Origin: Inia geoffrensis
Lineage: Eukaryota; Chordata; Mammalia; Artiodactyla; Iniidae
Direction of reading: 5' to 3'
DNA: 64,000 bases
NCBI GenBank assembly: GCA_036417435.1
Contig: CM070908.1
Coordinates: forward strand, 54,619,590-54,683,589
Positions within the stretch are counted from its first letter, which is position 1, and the number at the start of each line of letters is the position of its first letter. The notes beneath the pieces are model-generated. The model ran no database searches. It had not been told where the DNA came from and saw nothing but the letters and a program-made list of their open reading frames with translations. Position numbers and translations under genes: made by a program. Below are positions 35,171 through 47,275 of this stretch, in pieces.

Positions 35171-36329
35171 ACACATATTAACAAAAGCTTGATAACCCAT
35201 GCTTAGCCTTTTGATGAAAGTAAATCCTGCCCTCCACATTTACACTGTAACCAACCTCATTACCCTCACTGCTTCTGGGTTCAGAAGTCTGCAAAACATT
35301 CATGGAGATATCAGTTATTATTCACAACAATGCATCTTTTTAAAATCAATAAGAATAACTTTAGTGGCTCTGCCAAGCCGACATACCATTTAAATAATCA
35401 GCAGGTGTAAAAAACTTTGAGTAAGCACAAACCCCTAAAACACGGTAGTGACTCTGAAATAAAAGATCTAGAATAAATAAAAGACTCTAAGGTTCAAATA
35501 CATATTTTAGTGACCATACCTATTCCAAAGAATCCATTTTGGTTTTCCACATCTAAATCATTTTCATTTTTTTATTTGTTCCCAGACACATTTATATGAT
35601 AATGGCTGTGTTTCATAAGGGGAAAAAAAAGAGAGGAAAATAATTCTTATGGGCCAAGAGGGGGAATGAGGAAACTGCTGTTCGAATATTATTAAATATT
35701 AAGGGAGATACAAATTAATTGCCACTCCATGTGTGTGTGTCAGAACACCTAAATTTGGGGTCCTTAACAGAAAAACATATCTTCTTTTGTAACTCCAAGT
35801 TAGATTCCTGAGTTAGAGTCTTGAATTGCCAGATCCTTTCTTGGAAGCAGTGAGTCCTGGATTTTTCCATGGGTAAGTCTGAACAAAGCCAAGCAACCCG
35901 TTGTCTCATTAGCTAATATTCACAAGAACCTCTGGAGATGGGATGGCCTGAATTCATCTCTTCCTGATTTATTGAAAGCACCACTTAAAATCAGGTTAAA
36001 AGGGATTTTAACCCTTCTATGGCTGTTTCCAGGATTTGTTTCATCTACCCACCACTCATCACGTGGTGAATGAGCATGTACTCTCTGCGGGGTGAACAGT
36101 TCGCAGGCCCTGTTCTCAAAGAGCTCCAGTGGCCATAAGGCTGAGAGCCCTAGACAAGAAAGTACCTCCAATGTGAGGTCTCGTGGGCGGGGATGTAGTC
36201 CAGGATGCTGCTACTGCACCTCAAGAAGGCAGTGAAGCATCACCTAAGAAGAATCAGTGCTTCCGACCACATCATCCCACTGCAGAACAGGACTGTGACC
36301 CAAAACTTCAAAGGAAGAGAGAAAGGAAA

Positions 36330-36400
36330 CTAATATTTAGGGAGCATCTACTATGTATCAAGTTCTTTACAATACATCATTTCATTTAATCTTAAAAAAA
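36330..36400 (-). mobile_element. MIR/L2 fragment
   Basis: 'gggagcatctactatgtatc' and 'catcatttcatttaatctta' are typical of complementary MIR/L2 ends. Confidence 0.5.
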
Positions 36401-37594
36401 AGAAAAAAAAAAAGAAGGCATTGAAGCAAGCTTGGGAAGCCAGGGGAGGCTTTTCAAGGAGGTGGCATCACAGCCTAGCCAAGGCTTCCAGATAGAGGGG
36501 ACATGGGTGCCTGTGCGGCTTAGATAGTGAGCAGTCATTCTATTCTCTCTTTCCAGGGAGGAAACGATAACGGAAGAATAAGTTAAACTATAGAACAAGA
36601 GAATTATTTTAAGAGGTGCCAAATACGAGCCAATTGCAAACCCCATTACAAAAGAAGTGGAAATTCATCGCAGAAACATATTTAGATTCTTACCTTCCTC
36701 CCAGTCTAACGAATGGACTAGGTGTCCAAGCATAGCAAATGGACACCTAGCTGTTTAGTTCATATTCCAATGAGACAGTTTACGGTCCTTTACCCTTTTG
36801 AGGGGAGAGAGGGAGAACCAAGTCCAAGAACTCACAAGTAGAAAGTGGAGGCTCAGAGCAGTTACACAGGGAGGCTGATTCTCAGTTCACTTGTCTTTCT
36901 CCCACCTGAAACTTTCCATCCTACATTGACTGTGGTAGGTTTTCTCTGATAAGGTTGACAATTTATATTAATCAGCAGATTCAGATAATGCATTAATTTC
37001 TCCCATTTTGGCCACTCACATCACTCCTTATAAATCTATTTGGATTATTAAGCCTGGTTCAAAAGAACAGGAAGCTTGTGATCTATAGAGTGGGTTCATG
37101 AAAAGTCACTCCTGGTCAAGGATAATTTTTAAAAATTAAGATAAAATCACAGCTGTTATACAATTATAAAATGAGCACATGTCAGAAATTTAATTTGAAT
37201 CATTAATGAATGAGAGAACTAGTACAAAGGAGAATTCACACAGCACCCATATATAGGCAATTAGGAGTGCTGATGTGAATTTACAAATAGATGCAAAACT
37301 GGTCGATATTCACAGTAGTAATTGACTACATTCTGCCAGACACAATTCACTTGCATTTCTATAGATAAGGATCATTTGCATTATTGCAGAGATGTGCAAT
37401 AGCTCAAAGACATTGAAAGGGGGAGGTGACCCAGAAGGGCATAACACACAGGACACCAGATCAGTCACCGGTTTTGCCCATTTCAAAGTCTTCCAAATTG
37501 TCCCTGACAGCCCCTTGCATTCTCTTAACAAATCTGTGGGGTTATTCAAGCAAGTAGTATCTTACAGAGAAAATTATGGTTAGGATGGTTAAAC

Positions 37595-37720
37595 CACGTG
37601 TTCCAATCCTTAAGAATCTCTTGGAGAATGTTATTAAAATAGAGACTCCTGGGCTGCACCCAGATCTAGAGAGTCACATTCACTTGGAAATCTGTATGGT
37701 TAAGTATTTCTCTAGATTCT
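37595..37720 (+). mobile_element. Possible MER5-type fragment
   Basis: 'tagagactcctgggctgcac' then 'cacttggaaatctgtatg' resembles a MER5 body. Ends not found. Confidence 0.35.
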
Positions 37721-39179
37721 GGTTACCTGCCATATTTGAGAGCAGCTGTGACCTATCAGACTTCTCCAAAGATGCGTAGTGTGCCAGTGGCCAACCCAAA
37801 ATGCAGGTTTCCTGACCCTCAGCCAATGCTCAGTACACTGGTCTGCACTGGGGCTTTTTATTTGGTAATGTGCTTCACTCTGTAAGGTTTTATAAACCCT
37901 CCATAAGATAAGAAAAGGAGAGCCCTTGAGACAGGGTAAGACAAAATAAGACTCTCTTGATGTCTTGTTTCCATTCTCTAAGTACATTACTGTTTGGCAA
38001 ATGCATCAACTTAATTAAAACTAAATGTAATTCTTATGTACCAATTTGGTTTAAAAATAATCTTCACAGTCACCAGGACATCAAAATGCAATTAAGGCTA
38101 TTTGAGGAAAGTCTCTGGTGCGTATTATGCTCTGATGCTGCACTATGTCAAGAAACCCAGATCTTCCTGAATGTCACTAATGTGTTTAGGAGCGTCCCTC
38201 TCACTCAAATGCCTTTTTCAATTAGGTTCTGGAGAGCATGATCCATGACAGTTCAGGAACATTTACCAAATCCCATCCAAATGGCCCTTTAGCTGAATGC
38301 TTTTTCTCTGAGCTGGCCTCTAGACTTGAGAAGGTGCAGGCAGTCTTATGGATGCCAGTCTTAAGACAAAATCAAAGTACAGAGTTCTGGAGTTCCTTGT
38401 TACCGATCCATGTACTGAGACTATAAAAGGCTCTGGACCAGGATTATAGAAATTGAGAAATGGGTCTAGTGAAAAATTAAGCAGTAGATCTAAAATTAAT
38501 GGGGCAGTTTGGCTGGCCCCTTTTTTATTCCCCTTGTCTTGGTTTCTCCAGGAGATCTGTTTGGGCCCAGCGACCATGGTTGATGTAAGCTTGATTTGGG
38601 GGTCCTTTTTGCCTAATGAATGGGAAAGTGTTAAGAAATTTAAAAAATCCCCAAATAGTTGCAGAGTAAAATGGGCAATTCCAAGGAGTTTTCACAAAGT
38701 TTGGGTGGTACAAGAAGCAGCCTGATCTAGTGGAGTTAGTGGTGGAATCAAACCTGCCTATAAGTGGTAAAGTCTCTCTTGACCCTCTTACTTGTGTGAA
38801 AATGCTACTGGTCACGCCCACTTCATTCAGTGAACATTGCCATCCCCTCCAGGCCGTGTGGGAGCCCCTCAACCCTTCCATCATCTCCCCTGCAATCAGC
38901 CACCTGCGTGGTAGAATCCTCATTCCACCCCGGGCCCTGCCACACTTTTGTGGTCACTACCTGGAGTCAAGGGGCAAAAGAGATGAGGGGTGGGGGCATA
39001 AAGAGAGGGAAACACTTTTCCAAAACTCCGAATCACATCAAACTTCAGTGTCAGAAGCCACTTAAGAGGTCAAAGGCTATCACATTAAGGAACTGTCCCC
39101 GCCAGAACCTAAGGGGACGCTCATTTAAAAGTACTGATTACTAAATCTCATTTCCCAGTGAAAAATTGCATTTTTAGGA

Positions 39180-39290
39180 GGAAATTAGAATTTTGAAGCC
39201 TTTATTGTATATCAGCCACAGTGCTGAAGACTTCCGCATATGCATTCTCATTTAATTCACGTAGCAGTTTTGCCAAGTAAATATAGTTCA
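39180..39290 (-). mobile_element. MIR fragment
   Basis: 'cctttattgtatatcagcca' and 'tgcattctcatttaattcac' fit a complementary MIR/L2 3' piece. Confidence 0.5.
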
Positions 39291-39554
39291 CTGTATAGAG
39301 ATGGATATACAGATATAGATATAATGCATAGTTTGTAATTATGTAAATATAATTGAGGTAGCTGGGTCTCAAAGAGGCATGTATGTTTGCAATTTTTGTT
39401 TGGGGTCAATTCCACAAATGTTTGTGTCCCTCGAACATATTTCTTCTCACTTAGCAATGGCACTATAAGTTACCAGTTTACATGTCTTTCCCCTTTGAGA
39501 TCACCAACATCTTGATGGCAGTAACTATGTCTTAACAACCATAATAGCCACCAT

Positions 39555-39670
39555 CTCTTGTGGGTTTATCTAAATGTGCTTCACAAGTATTAACTCATTT
39601 AATCCTCAAAAAAATTGAGGTGGGTACAATTATTATCTTCACCTGACAGATAAGAAAACTGATGCACAGA
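39555..39670 (-). mobile_element. MIR fragment
   Basis: 'attaactcatttaatcctca' followed by 'gataagaaaactgatgcaca', the complement of a MIR middle. Confidence 0.7.
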
Positions 39671-40322
39671 ATAATCTTTTCATCTTTGACCCTGAGTGCA
39701 CACCCAAGGCCTAACGTGTCATAAGCATTCAAAAAATACTTGAATGCCATATAATTTCCTTCGGCTCGATAGACAAAGATGGAGGGATAAAGAAAGACAA
39801 ATTTCCTTTGTTGTCCCAAATATTCAGTACATCCAAAACATTATGAAAGCAAAGAAGGCCCAGAGCATCCTGCCTTGTCCATGGGCTTCCCACAGGAGGG
39901 CCGAGCTCAGGTCTCAGGTTGTCTCAGACAGTGGAGAAGGTATTTCTCAGAAGCAGTGACCATCGGAAGGGTGTCAGTTATCTCCACCCCTAGGAATCTG
40001 TGCTCTATGTGGGGACTGGAGAGAGGCTGGATGGGGGGCCTCAGGACAGCTCACAATCCACCCTCCAGGAGCTCCCACCCATGAAAGACTCAACCATCTT
40101 CATAACACCTTGCAGAAGAGTTCCCTGTAGATGGCCAGGCTCGCTTGCATCATTCATACGCTCCATGTACACTGTGCCCTCTGTGTCCCTGAAACCAGTT
40201 TACTTGATTGAGGACGAGATGGGTTCTGTGTCCAAGTGGAAAATCGAGAAATGAGGGAGGCAGAGGACTTCTGGAAGTGACCCCAGATAGCAACCATCAG
40301 GCTCACATGCACATACACATAA

Positions 40323-40357
40323 ACACACACACACACACACACACATACACACACACG
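40323..40357. repeat. CA microsatellite
   Basis: About 17 CA units with one TA interruption. Confidence 0.96.
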
Positions 40358-41959
40358 GAACTCTGTCCTCCTCACCACGAAACCATGATTCTGTAGTTAG
40401 CTTTGTTATTTTATTCCTACTCCTATTGATAGCCCACAGTTCCCTCATCATTTCAAGATGTTCCATGAATCATGACATAACCAACCTGAAAATTTCCCTC
40501 TGGGTTTAAGACCAATTTTACTGAACAAACAAAAAGAAAAGGCCAGCTGCGGTGTTCTGATATATCTGCTCCAAGTAGGAGGCCCATGCTTGTGTTGTGT
40601 CTGAAGAGCATTGTACTTTTTATCAAAGTATAAAATTCTGGGTTACAATACAGCAGAATTTTTACCTGAACTTAGGATGCTCTGAGTGATTGAATTAAGC
40701 AAAAGTATGCTTTTTTCAGTATTTGGGAGCCTGATGAGTTCATCTCCAAGATTTGGAAATATAGAGTTAAATTATAAAATCGATATATAATGGATCAGGA
40801 ACATAAAGTCACCTGGAAGAAAGAAAATAGCTGTTAGACCAGAGCAGGACTTTCTTCTAACATGCCTGAAGTGTGATAATGTGAAATAAGAAAGAACTGT
40901 TTCATGGAAAGGGACCTGGTCAGCCACAGAGGCATGAAACAGCTAGAGGCAGAGAGTCATGCGCTGGCAGTGTCCATCCTAGGACCAACCAAGGGAAGGA
41001 GAATTTAAGCATTAGGCCTCCATTCCTCCAGGATCAATGGCAAGGCTCTTCCTATGTACAGCAGGTAGGCAGAGAGTTGACTTAGTTCTTTGATGGCAGG
41101 ACATGGCACTCCACAGGTAGGAGAAGAGAACTAAGTTGAGAACAGGTTAGAAGAGAACTCACAGTTGAGAGTAAAGGGCTGCCACAAAGGGCCACACTGG
41201 CCGAGCAGGGAGTCAGGGTAACAGTAGCTGGAGCTGTAGGGGCAGCTTATGTATGGTCAGCAGCTGGGATTAGTGAGGTTTCCCAGGCTCCCTGTGGGTT
41301 AGCTAATTTGAATAATTTCACAGGCTCCAGGGTGCAGAGGCTGTCCCTAGCTGTCTGGTACCTGGCCCCAGGGCATTTAGGGATGGGGCTGGTACATAAT
41401 GCCCCGGAGCATCCCAGCCTCATGAGGGAAGTGGTGTGGGTGTTGATTTAATCAGATGTTTAAGGAGGAACTGACCAATCTCTTGCCAGAGTTTCAAAAC
41501 TGGTCAAGACGTGTTTTTAAAAATAAATTTAAAATCTTATATTACACAGAGTGATTTTACCTTGCATGCCTACTCAGATCAACTGCCTGGAGCTCAGTGT
41601 GGGAAAGGATCTAAAGCAGCCTCAGTGGGGAAGAATGCTGGGAAGAGAAGAGAAAAATGCCAGGCAGAGGCAAGAGGGCAGTAGAAATCCCACAAGCCAC
41701 ATGTGTGCTTGCCCAGATGTTAGAGAGTTGTTGTCTTGGATTCAAGTGCAGCCCTAGAGCAAGATCCTCCCCAAACTGAAAAAGAGACATTAGCAGTCTC
41801 TGCCTGATGACTAGAGTATTTAAATAATATCATTAGGGGTCCACTCTTATTCTTTATGACTGCATCCTGTTTATTTCCTTCATATATATTTATTCATTAT
41901 ATATACACATTCTATATTTATTAAAAGTTTAATTATGCATTTGCTAGTTATCTGTCATT

Positions 41960-42085
41960 CTCACTAGAATATTAGCTCCAGTAAAGACTTTACTCACCAA
42001 AGTATACCCAGTGCCTAGTAAAATCACTCTTTCAGAGTCAGTGTTCTGTAATATCTGTTGAATGACTGGGTAAACAAAACAACAA
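41960..42085 (+). mobile_element. L2 3' end
   Basis: 'ctagaatattagctccagta' through 'gtgcctagtaaaatcac' to 'atatctgttgaatgac', the L2 3' end. Confidence 0.75.
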
Positions 42086-43010
42086 GGGATAAAGGGATGA
42101 ATGTAATTCTCCTCACTTACCAAGGAATTTTAGATGCTGGCAGTGCTTTTTTATAGGAAAAGACAGAAACTCCATCACACTGTCAGGATGTCAGGATGTC
42201 TAGTCTTTCTCATAAAATTATAGCTTGTATTCCAATGAGTGCCTTATCCTAATGTGTGGTTTAGTTAACATAGGTCATGGGCTCAGGGACTGTCCACATC
42301 TGGGCACGGTGAAGACTGACTCTCTAGACCATAAAAATAGCAGCTGGATTCAGGCAGCACTGTTTTACACCCTTAGGAAAAGTCGCCTTTTCCAACCTTG
42401 ATTCCCTACTTACAATTTCTACCGAACCATCAGCAAAGTCACTGTAGTTTAACACATGGTTTCTTAGGTTACTAGGCTAAATAAAATCTGCTGGAGCTAG
42501 AAGGACTTTTCTACATTGACTTCTATCCTTGCTGCTTAATTAAATCCCTCACCTGAGAAAAGAGTGATTTTCAGCCTTCTCACTTTCTGTGGCATCAGCA
42601 TGATACTGTGACTGTTGAAATACCAAAATGCCTGTTGTGTTTAATGCTTCAGGTGCAACAAGCCTGTTATATTTGGAATCCCCTAAGAAGATAGATATTA
42701 ACTGAAAATTGAAAATGACAGCAGAGGAGATTGAACCAGAATAGCAAAAGGAGCACACAAATCTACTTCCCTTCTTGCTCCAATCCCTTAAAATGTCAGA
42801 AAATTATATTTTTTAAAGAATACATCCATCATAGTACTAGAAAATAAGAAATAACACTATCAGAGACCAAAAAATCTTAGGAGTTTCCTGGGAGACTACA
42901 GCAAATAGAGAACAAGGCAGATGACCAGAGACCAAAGGATGCTCAGGAAAAAAACAAGTTTCAATGTAAGAGCACAAAAGAGACACTGAATTCACAACAA
43001 GTTCATTAAA

Positions 43011-43393
43011 GAGCATGATGGTGTCTTGGTGACTGAATTGTATTAATGGCCCCAATTCTTCACCAACCCTGTATCCATACCCTTTGCCATGAGACTTTAC
43101 AGTTCCTCTCACTGCAGAGTTGCTTTGCCCAATAAAATGAGGCAGAAATGAAAATGTGTCAGTTCTGAGCCTAGGCCATAGAGGTCTTATGTGTTTTTCA
43201 CGTTTCCATCTGCTGCCCTGGCAATGCCATGAAAATCCCAACTGATCTTCTGGGGTATGAGAAACATGGAATCAGGCAAAAATCACCCTAGTCATCCCAG
43301 CCAGCAGCCAACACCCAAGAATGTGAGTGAGTCTTTGAGGTTTGGAGGCTGTTTGTTACACAGCATTACCATAGCAATATATAACTGATACAG
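43011..43393 (+). mobile_element. MLT1-type LTR (ERVL-MaLR), degenerate
   Basis: An old solo LTR. Near its end are 'agccagcagccaacacccaa', 'aagaatgtgagtgagtcttt' and 'acagcattaccatagcaata' followed by 'taactgatacag', the common 3' end of MLT1 LTRs. No internal retroviral coding sequence is present. Confidence 0.7.
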
Positions 43394-44229
43394 AGTCCCA
43401 ACAGTGTTCATAACACCGTGTTACTACTTAGAATGAGAAATAGGCAGCAGTGGTGTTTGACTCTAGAATTAAACCATTACCTATACTCTAAAGAAAGGGA
43501 ACCCCTGCCCAAGGAGGGCTCCTGTGTGGGCATGAAAGACTGAGAAAGAAAAAGAATTGTGTTGAGATAATTCTGGACCTCCAGAGCTTCTAGAGAGCAG
43601 GAGGGAAGGAAAAGATAGCTCTACTTGGAGGAAAATAATCTAACCTTCTCCCTCCCTGGGGTTAAGAAAGCCGCCCTTGTTTTAGCCATTGGGGTGGTGG
43701 TAGGAGACTCCAGACTGCTTGTCTGCTATACTCTCAAGCATCCAAAGATGAGATGCGTCGACTGACACACCCTGCTCTCTTAAGCAGAGCCTGAAATTGA
43801 CCCTCATACGTTGCAGATACAGATGTATGTGATAGCAGAGAAACTTGCCCAGTGATTCACACCCTCTGATTTCAGTCATGAATATAAAGAGACAGCCGAG
43901 AAACAGGTGTTGGAGAAAATACCTAGATAGGAAGGAGAAGTAAAATATTATGATAAAGAACAGACTAACTAATCCTAGTGGAAACAAATCATTCAATAAA
44001 GGGGAGAAATATTGTTCTAAATATATAATAATACCCTTAGAAAGATCCATCATACTATTCCATCCATAACATAAAGTGACAAATGTTAAAAGGAAACTTT
44101 CAGAAAATAATACAGAAAGCTTGGAAATTCCATTTTTTTTTTAATTCTCAGTATTATAATAAATATTAGAAGAGACAAGCCCATCAAGCAGTTAGGAAGA
44201 TTAAATTGAGAAAAATTTTAGAACAGAGT

Positions 44230-44400
44230 TGTTCTTTTGGAGCGGGTAGGGGTTGTTATTGTTGTGTTTTTTGGCTGCATCGGGTCTTAGTTGTGGCATC
44301 CGGGATCTTTCCTCGCGGCGCACGAGCTCTTCATTGCGGCATGCAGGCTTCTCTCTAGTTGTGGCAGATTCTTTACCACTGGACTACCAGGGAAGTCCCA
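44230..44400 (-). mobile_element. CHR-type SINE, diverged
   Basis: A minus-strand copy with an internal deletion, from 'ttttttggctgcatcgggtc' to 'ctaccagggaagtccc'. 'aacagagt' flanks it at 44222-44229 and 44401-44408. Confidence 0.9.
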
Positions 44401-44628
44401 AACAGAGTCTTTTTTTAAGACAGAAAATGTGTAAGAAAGACAAAAGATATAGATGATTGATCCAGCAGGTCCAACATGTGTTGCATAGAAATTCCAGGAA
44501 GAAAGAAGAGAGAAAAATGAATGGGAGAAAACAGTGAAAAAAGTAGACAAGATTTTCCCAAGTTGAAAAAGAGTACAACCTTCAGATTGTAAAAGTGTCA
44601 TTAGGTGCAGAGAAGAAGGAATGAAAAG

Positions 44629-44632
<4 letters not shown>

Positions 44633-44666
<34 letters not shown>
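44633..44666. repeat. CA microsatellite
   Basis: About 16 CA units. Confidence 0.96.
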
Positions 44667-44670
<4 letters not shown>

Positions 44671-45399
44671 ATGGATGTGAAAATCAAATAAGAAGTGGCA
44701 AATAATCACCATATCTACAACAATACCAAGAGCAAAAACATTATGTAATTCTTCAGTTAAACCAAGTAATTCTTGATGAAGGATATAACAGACACACACA
44801 CAAGTCTAAAACAAAATTCCAGATTATACCTACGTAAAAGGTGGCAGACAAGGGAAGTGGAACTAAGTAAAAATGGTTTCAAGAAGGTACTGAGAAGACG
44901 TAGCTGATAATAAAGATAATGTCTCATTCCAGATGTCATTAGTAAACAAAAGAAACAGCCAAATACATCTATATCTCTATATAAATGTCAGTGCATGAAA
45001 AAGCGTCCAGAAGGAGGCACAGGAAACCACTCACAGTGGTCACCTCTAGGCAATGGGAGGAGGATTATGGAGCAGAATATGAAAAAACTCCCGTTTTCAT
45101 ATTTTAGACTTCTAAATTTTAGAATTTTTTTCAGTGCAAAGATGATCATCTATGTATAATATAAAAATAAAGCTAAAGATTATTTTAAAATACAGCACAG
45201 AAATTACACTTGCTTTCAGTATCTAACAAAGCTACTTTCATGGGTGGGAAGAACAGGTAAAAGTTATGTTTATTTTAGTCCTATTTATTTTAGGATTATT
45301 TGTGTAAGTGAAAAGCTACCACTTCTGACTTTAAAGGACCATCGTTTTCTCTTTCACCCCCTCTACTTCCCCACCCAACTCATTCATTCTTCATTTTAG

Positions 45400-45451
45400 G
45401 CCAGGAGACCTGATTACTCTCCTAGAGGACTCCAATGAAGACTGGTGGAAA
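45400..45451 (+). CDS. STAC: STAC exon, core of first SH3 domain
   Basis: This 52-bp exon is the smallest here, between the acceptor 'ttcttcattttag' and the donor 'gtaagt'. It completes the split Arg codon and encodes PGDLITLLEDSNEDWWK. PGD is the diverging turn and the tandem Trp at 45443-45448 is the SH3 ligand-binding tryptophan site. In STAC3 the corresponding Trp is the residue changed in Native American myopathy (W284S), and it is intact here. The next intron is only 91 bp, so this exon and the next are probably recognised together by intron definition. Confidence 0.96.
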
Positions 45452-45542
45452 GTAAGTATTGCTTTGTCTTTAAGAAAAGCCATTTGGTAAATATCACAAT
45501 GAATGCTACAATTGTGGATGCATGCCTCCTTTTTCCTTTCAG
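45452..45542 (+). other. STAC: STAC micro-intron of 91 bp
   Basis: This phase-0 intron begins gtaagt and ends 'tttttcctttcag'. It is far shorter than every other intron here, close to the lower size limit for mammalian introns, and joins the Lys-Gly peptide of the first SH3 domain. Confidence 0.93.
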
Positions 45543-45680
45543 GGGAAAATTCAAGACAGGATTGGCTTCTTTCCAGCCAACTTTGTTCAGAGAGTACAAC
45601 AAAATGAGAAGATTTTTAAATGTGTTAGAACCTTCATTGGGTGTAAGGAACAGGGGCAGATAACACTGAAAGAGAATCAG
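45543..45680 (+). CDS. STAC: STAC exon, end of first SH3 and start of second SH3
   Basis: This 138-bp exon (46 codons, phase 0 on both sides) lies between the acceptor 'tttttcctttcag' and the donor 'gtgagt'. It encodes GKIQDRIGFFPANFVQRVQQ, completing SH3-1 with the conserved GFFPANFV strand. After only a short linker it starts SH3-2 with KIFKCVRTFIGCKEQGQITL and KENQ. The short spacing shows that the SH3 domains are packed in tandem. SH3-2 lacks a clear ALYDY motif and is a divergent SH3. Being symmetric, this exon could be skipped in frame, but that would destroy both SH3 domains. Confidence 0.96.
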
Positions 45681-45732
45681 GTGAGTAAAGCACACAAACA
45701 CATACCAAGTATGACCAAAATGGAGTAACTCT

Positions 45733-45773
45733 TTTTTTTTTTTTTTTTTTTTTTGCGGCACGCGGGCCTCAGA
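45733..45773 (-). mobile_element. Severely truncated CHR SINE (tail stub)
   Basis: A run of T followed by only 'gcggcacgcgggcctc', the last bases of a short-form SINE. It lies about 50 bases after the donor of the third-SH3-region exon at 45680. Confidence 0.8.
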
Positions 45774-45964
45774 AAAGTTTTTTCTTCTCCACTCTCATGG
45801 TTGAACTGACAACCTGCCGGGGTGGGGGTGAGACAAACAACCCACCCTTTTTAATTAGACACGCTCGAGACACAACACAGCATTTTGGCCTGAACCTGGA
45901 ACCGCCTGAATCTACCCATAATTGTTTAGGAAAGGGCTATAACCCTGATATTTGTCTAGCCTGG

Positions 45965-46515
45965 TATTTCTAAGGTGTGGTCTTTGCACCATGTGAATCA
46001 GAATCACCTGGGAGCTTGCTGCAAATGCAGATTTCTTTTTTTTTTTTTTTATTCATTTTATTTTTGGCTGTGTTGGGTCTTCGTTGCTGCGCGCAGGCTT
46101 TCTCTAGTTGCGGCGAGCAGGGGCTACTCTTCGTTGTGGTGTGCGGACTTCTCATTGCAGTGGCTTCTCTTGTTGTGGAGCACAGGCTCTAGGCGCACGG
46201 GCTTCAGTAGTTGCAGCCCGCGGGCTCAGTAGTTGTGGCTCGCAGGCCCTAAAGCGCAGGCTCAGAAGTAGCGGTGCACGGGCTTAGTTGCTCCACGGCA
46301 TGTGGGACCCTCCCAGTTCAGGGCTTGAACCCGTGTCCCCTGCATTGGCAAGTGGATTCTTAACCACTGTGCCACCAGGGAAGTCCCTGAAAATGCAGAT
46401 TTCTAACTCCATCCCACACCTGCTGAAGCAGAAACTTTCAGGGCAAAGGCAGGGAATCAGTCTTTTTTACAGACGTCCCAGGTGCTCCGATCAAAGCTAA
46501 AATTTGAGAATGACC
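45965..46515 (+). mobile_element. MER5A split by a CHR SINE
   Basis: 'aaggtgtggtctttgcacca', 'gaatcagaatcacctgggag' on one side; 'cacctgctgaagcagaaact' and 'aaatttgagaatgacc' on the other, in MER5A order. Confidence 0.85.
46037..46390 (-). mobile_element. Long-form CHR SINE with perfect 14-bp duplication
   Basis: A near-complete long-form copy from a T tract to 'gccaccagggaagtccc'. 'aaatgcagatttct' lies at 46023-46036 and 46391-46404. Confidence 0.96.
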
Positions 46516-46573
46516 TTTATTTCCATTTTTCACTTTTAAGCCCTATAGTAGTTCTTAAGCAACTGAAGGCATT

Positions 46574-46779
46574 ATTTTATTTATTTATTTTTTTTGTGGT
46601 ACTCGGGTCTCTCACTGTTGTGGCCTCTCCCGTTGCGGAGCACAGGCTCCAGACGCGCAGGCTCAGCAGACATGGCTCACGGGCCCAGCCGCTCCACAGC
46701 ATCTTCCCGGCCCGGGGCACAAACCCGTGTCCCCTGCATCGGCAGGCGGACTCTCAACCACTGCACCACCAGGGAAGCC
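46574..46779 (-). mobile_element. CHR-type SINE with target-site duplication
   Basis: Short-form copy. 'ctgaaggcatt' flanks it at 46563-46573 and 46780-46790. Confidence 0.95.
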
Positions 46780-47039
46780 CTGAAGGCATTTTTATTTCCA
46801 ATTACATATGGGTCAACAAAAGGCACTGAGATCTCTTTACTCCTATACAGATCTCTATTTTCGATCTTTGTCATCAATGCGGGTACCAATTTTTGGAACA
46901 TATAAGCCCCCTGAAAGAAAATTCCATTTTAAAAATCTATTATTGAGAAGAAATTTTAAATTTGTCTCCACTTCAGTGTCTTAAATTATTTTACATTTAA
47001 AAGTTCAAAACATGCTTGTTGATTGAGGGGAGTCTCATG

Positions 47040-47275
47040 TAGTAGCAAAACACAGATTCCAGTATCATACAGAAATGGATCTATGTCCTGTGTGATTTTG
47101 ACAAAGTCATCTCTGAAAGTCAATGTTCTCATCTGTAAAATTGGCATGGTAGCATCGATCTCTTGACATGGAGGTGAAAGTTACATGTATCACCTGTGTA
47201 AAGCGCCAGCACAGTGCCTGACCACCGTGGGTGCTGAACAGGGTCATTACCCTTGCTACCATTATCATTCAGAGA
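47040..47275 (+). mobile_element. MIR, nearly full length
   Basis: 'atgtcctgtgtgattttgac', 'ttctcatctgtaaaattggc' and 'gcgccagcacagtgcctgac' in MIR order. Confidence 0.85.

Larger units (their letters stand above)
29455..45399 (+). other. STAC: STAC intron, 15.9 kb, inside the first SH3 domain
   Basis: Begins gtaaaa and ends tttag, phase 2. It holds CHR SINEs, MIR and L2 copies, an MLT1 LTR and several CA repeats. The stretch 34428-43010 is largely unassigned apart from MIR-like fragments near 36330, 39180 and 39560, an L2 tail near 41960 and CA repeats. Confidence 0.85.

Noticed and set aside
44287..44799. A 170-codon open frame on the minus strand with a Val/Cys repeat
   Set aside because: The repeat is the translated CA microsatellite and one end is a CHR SINE.
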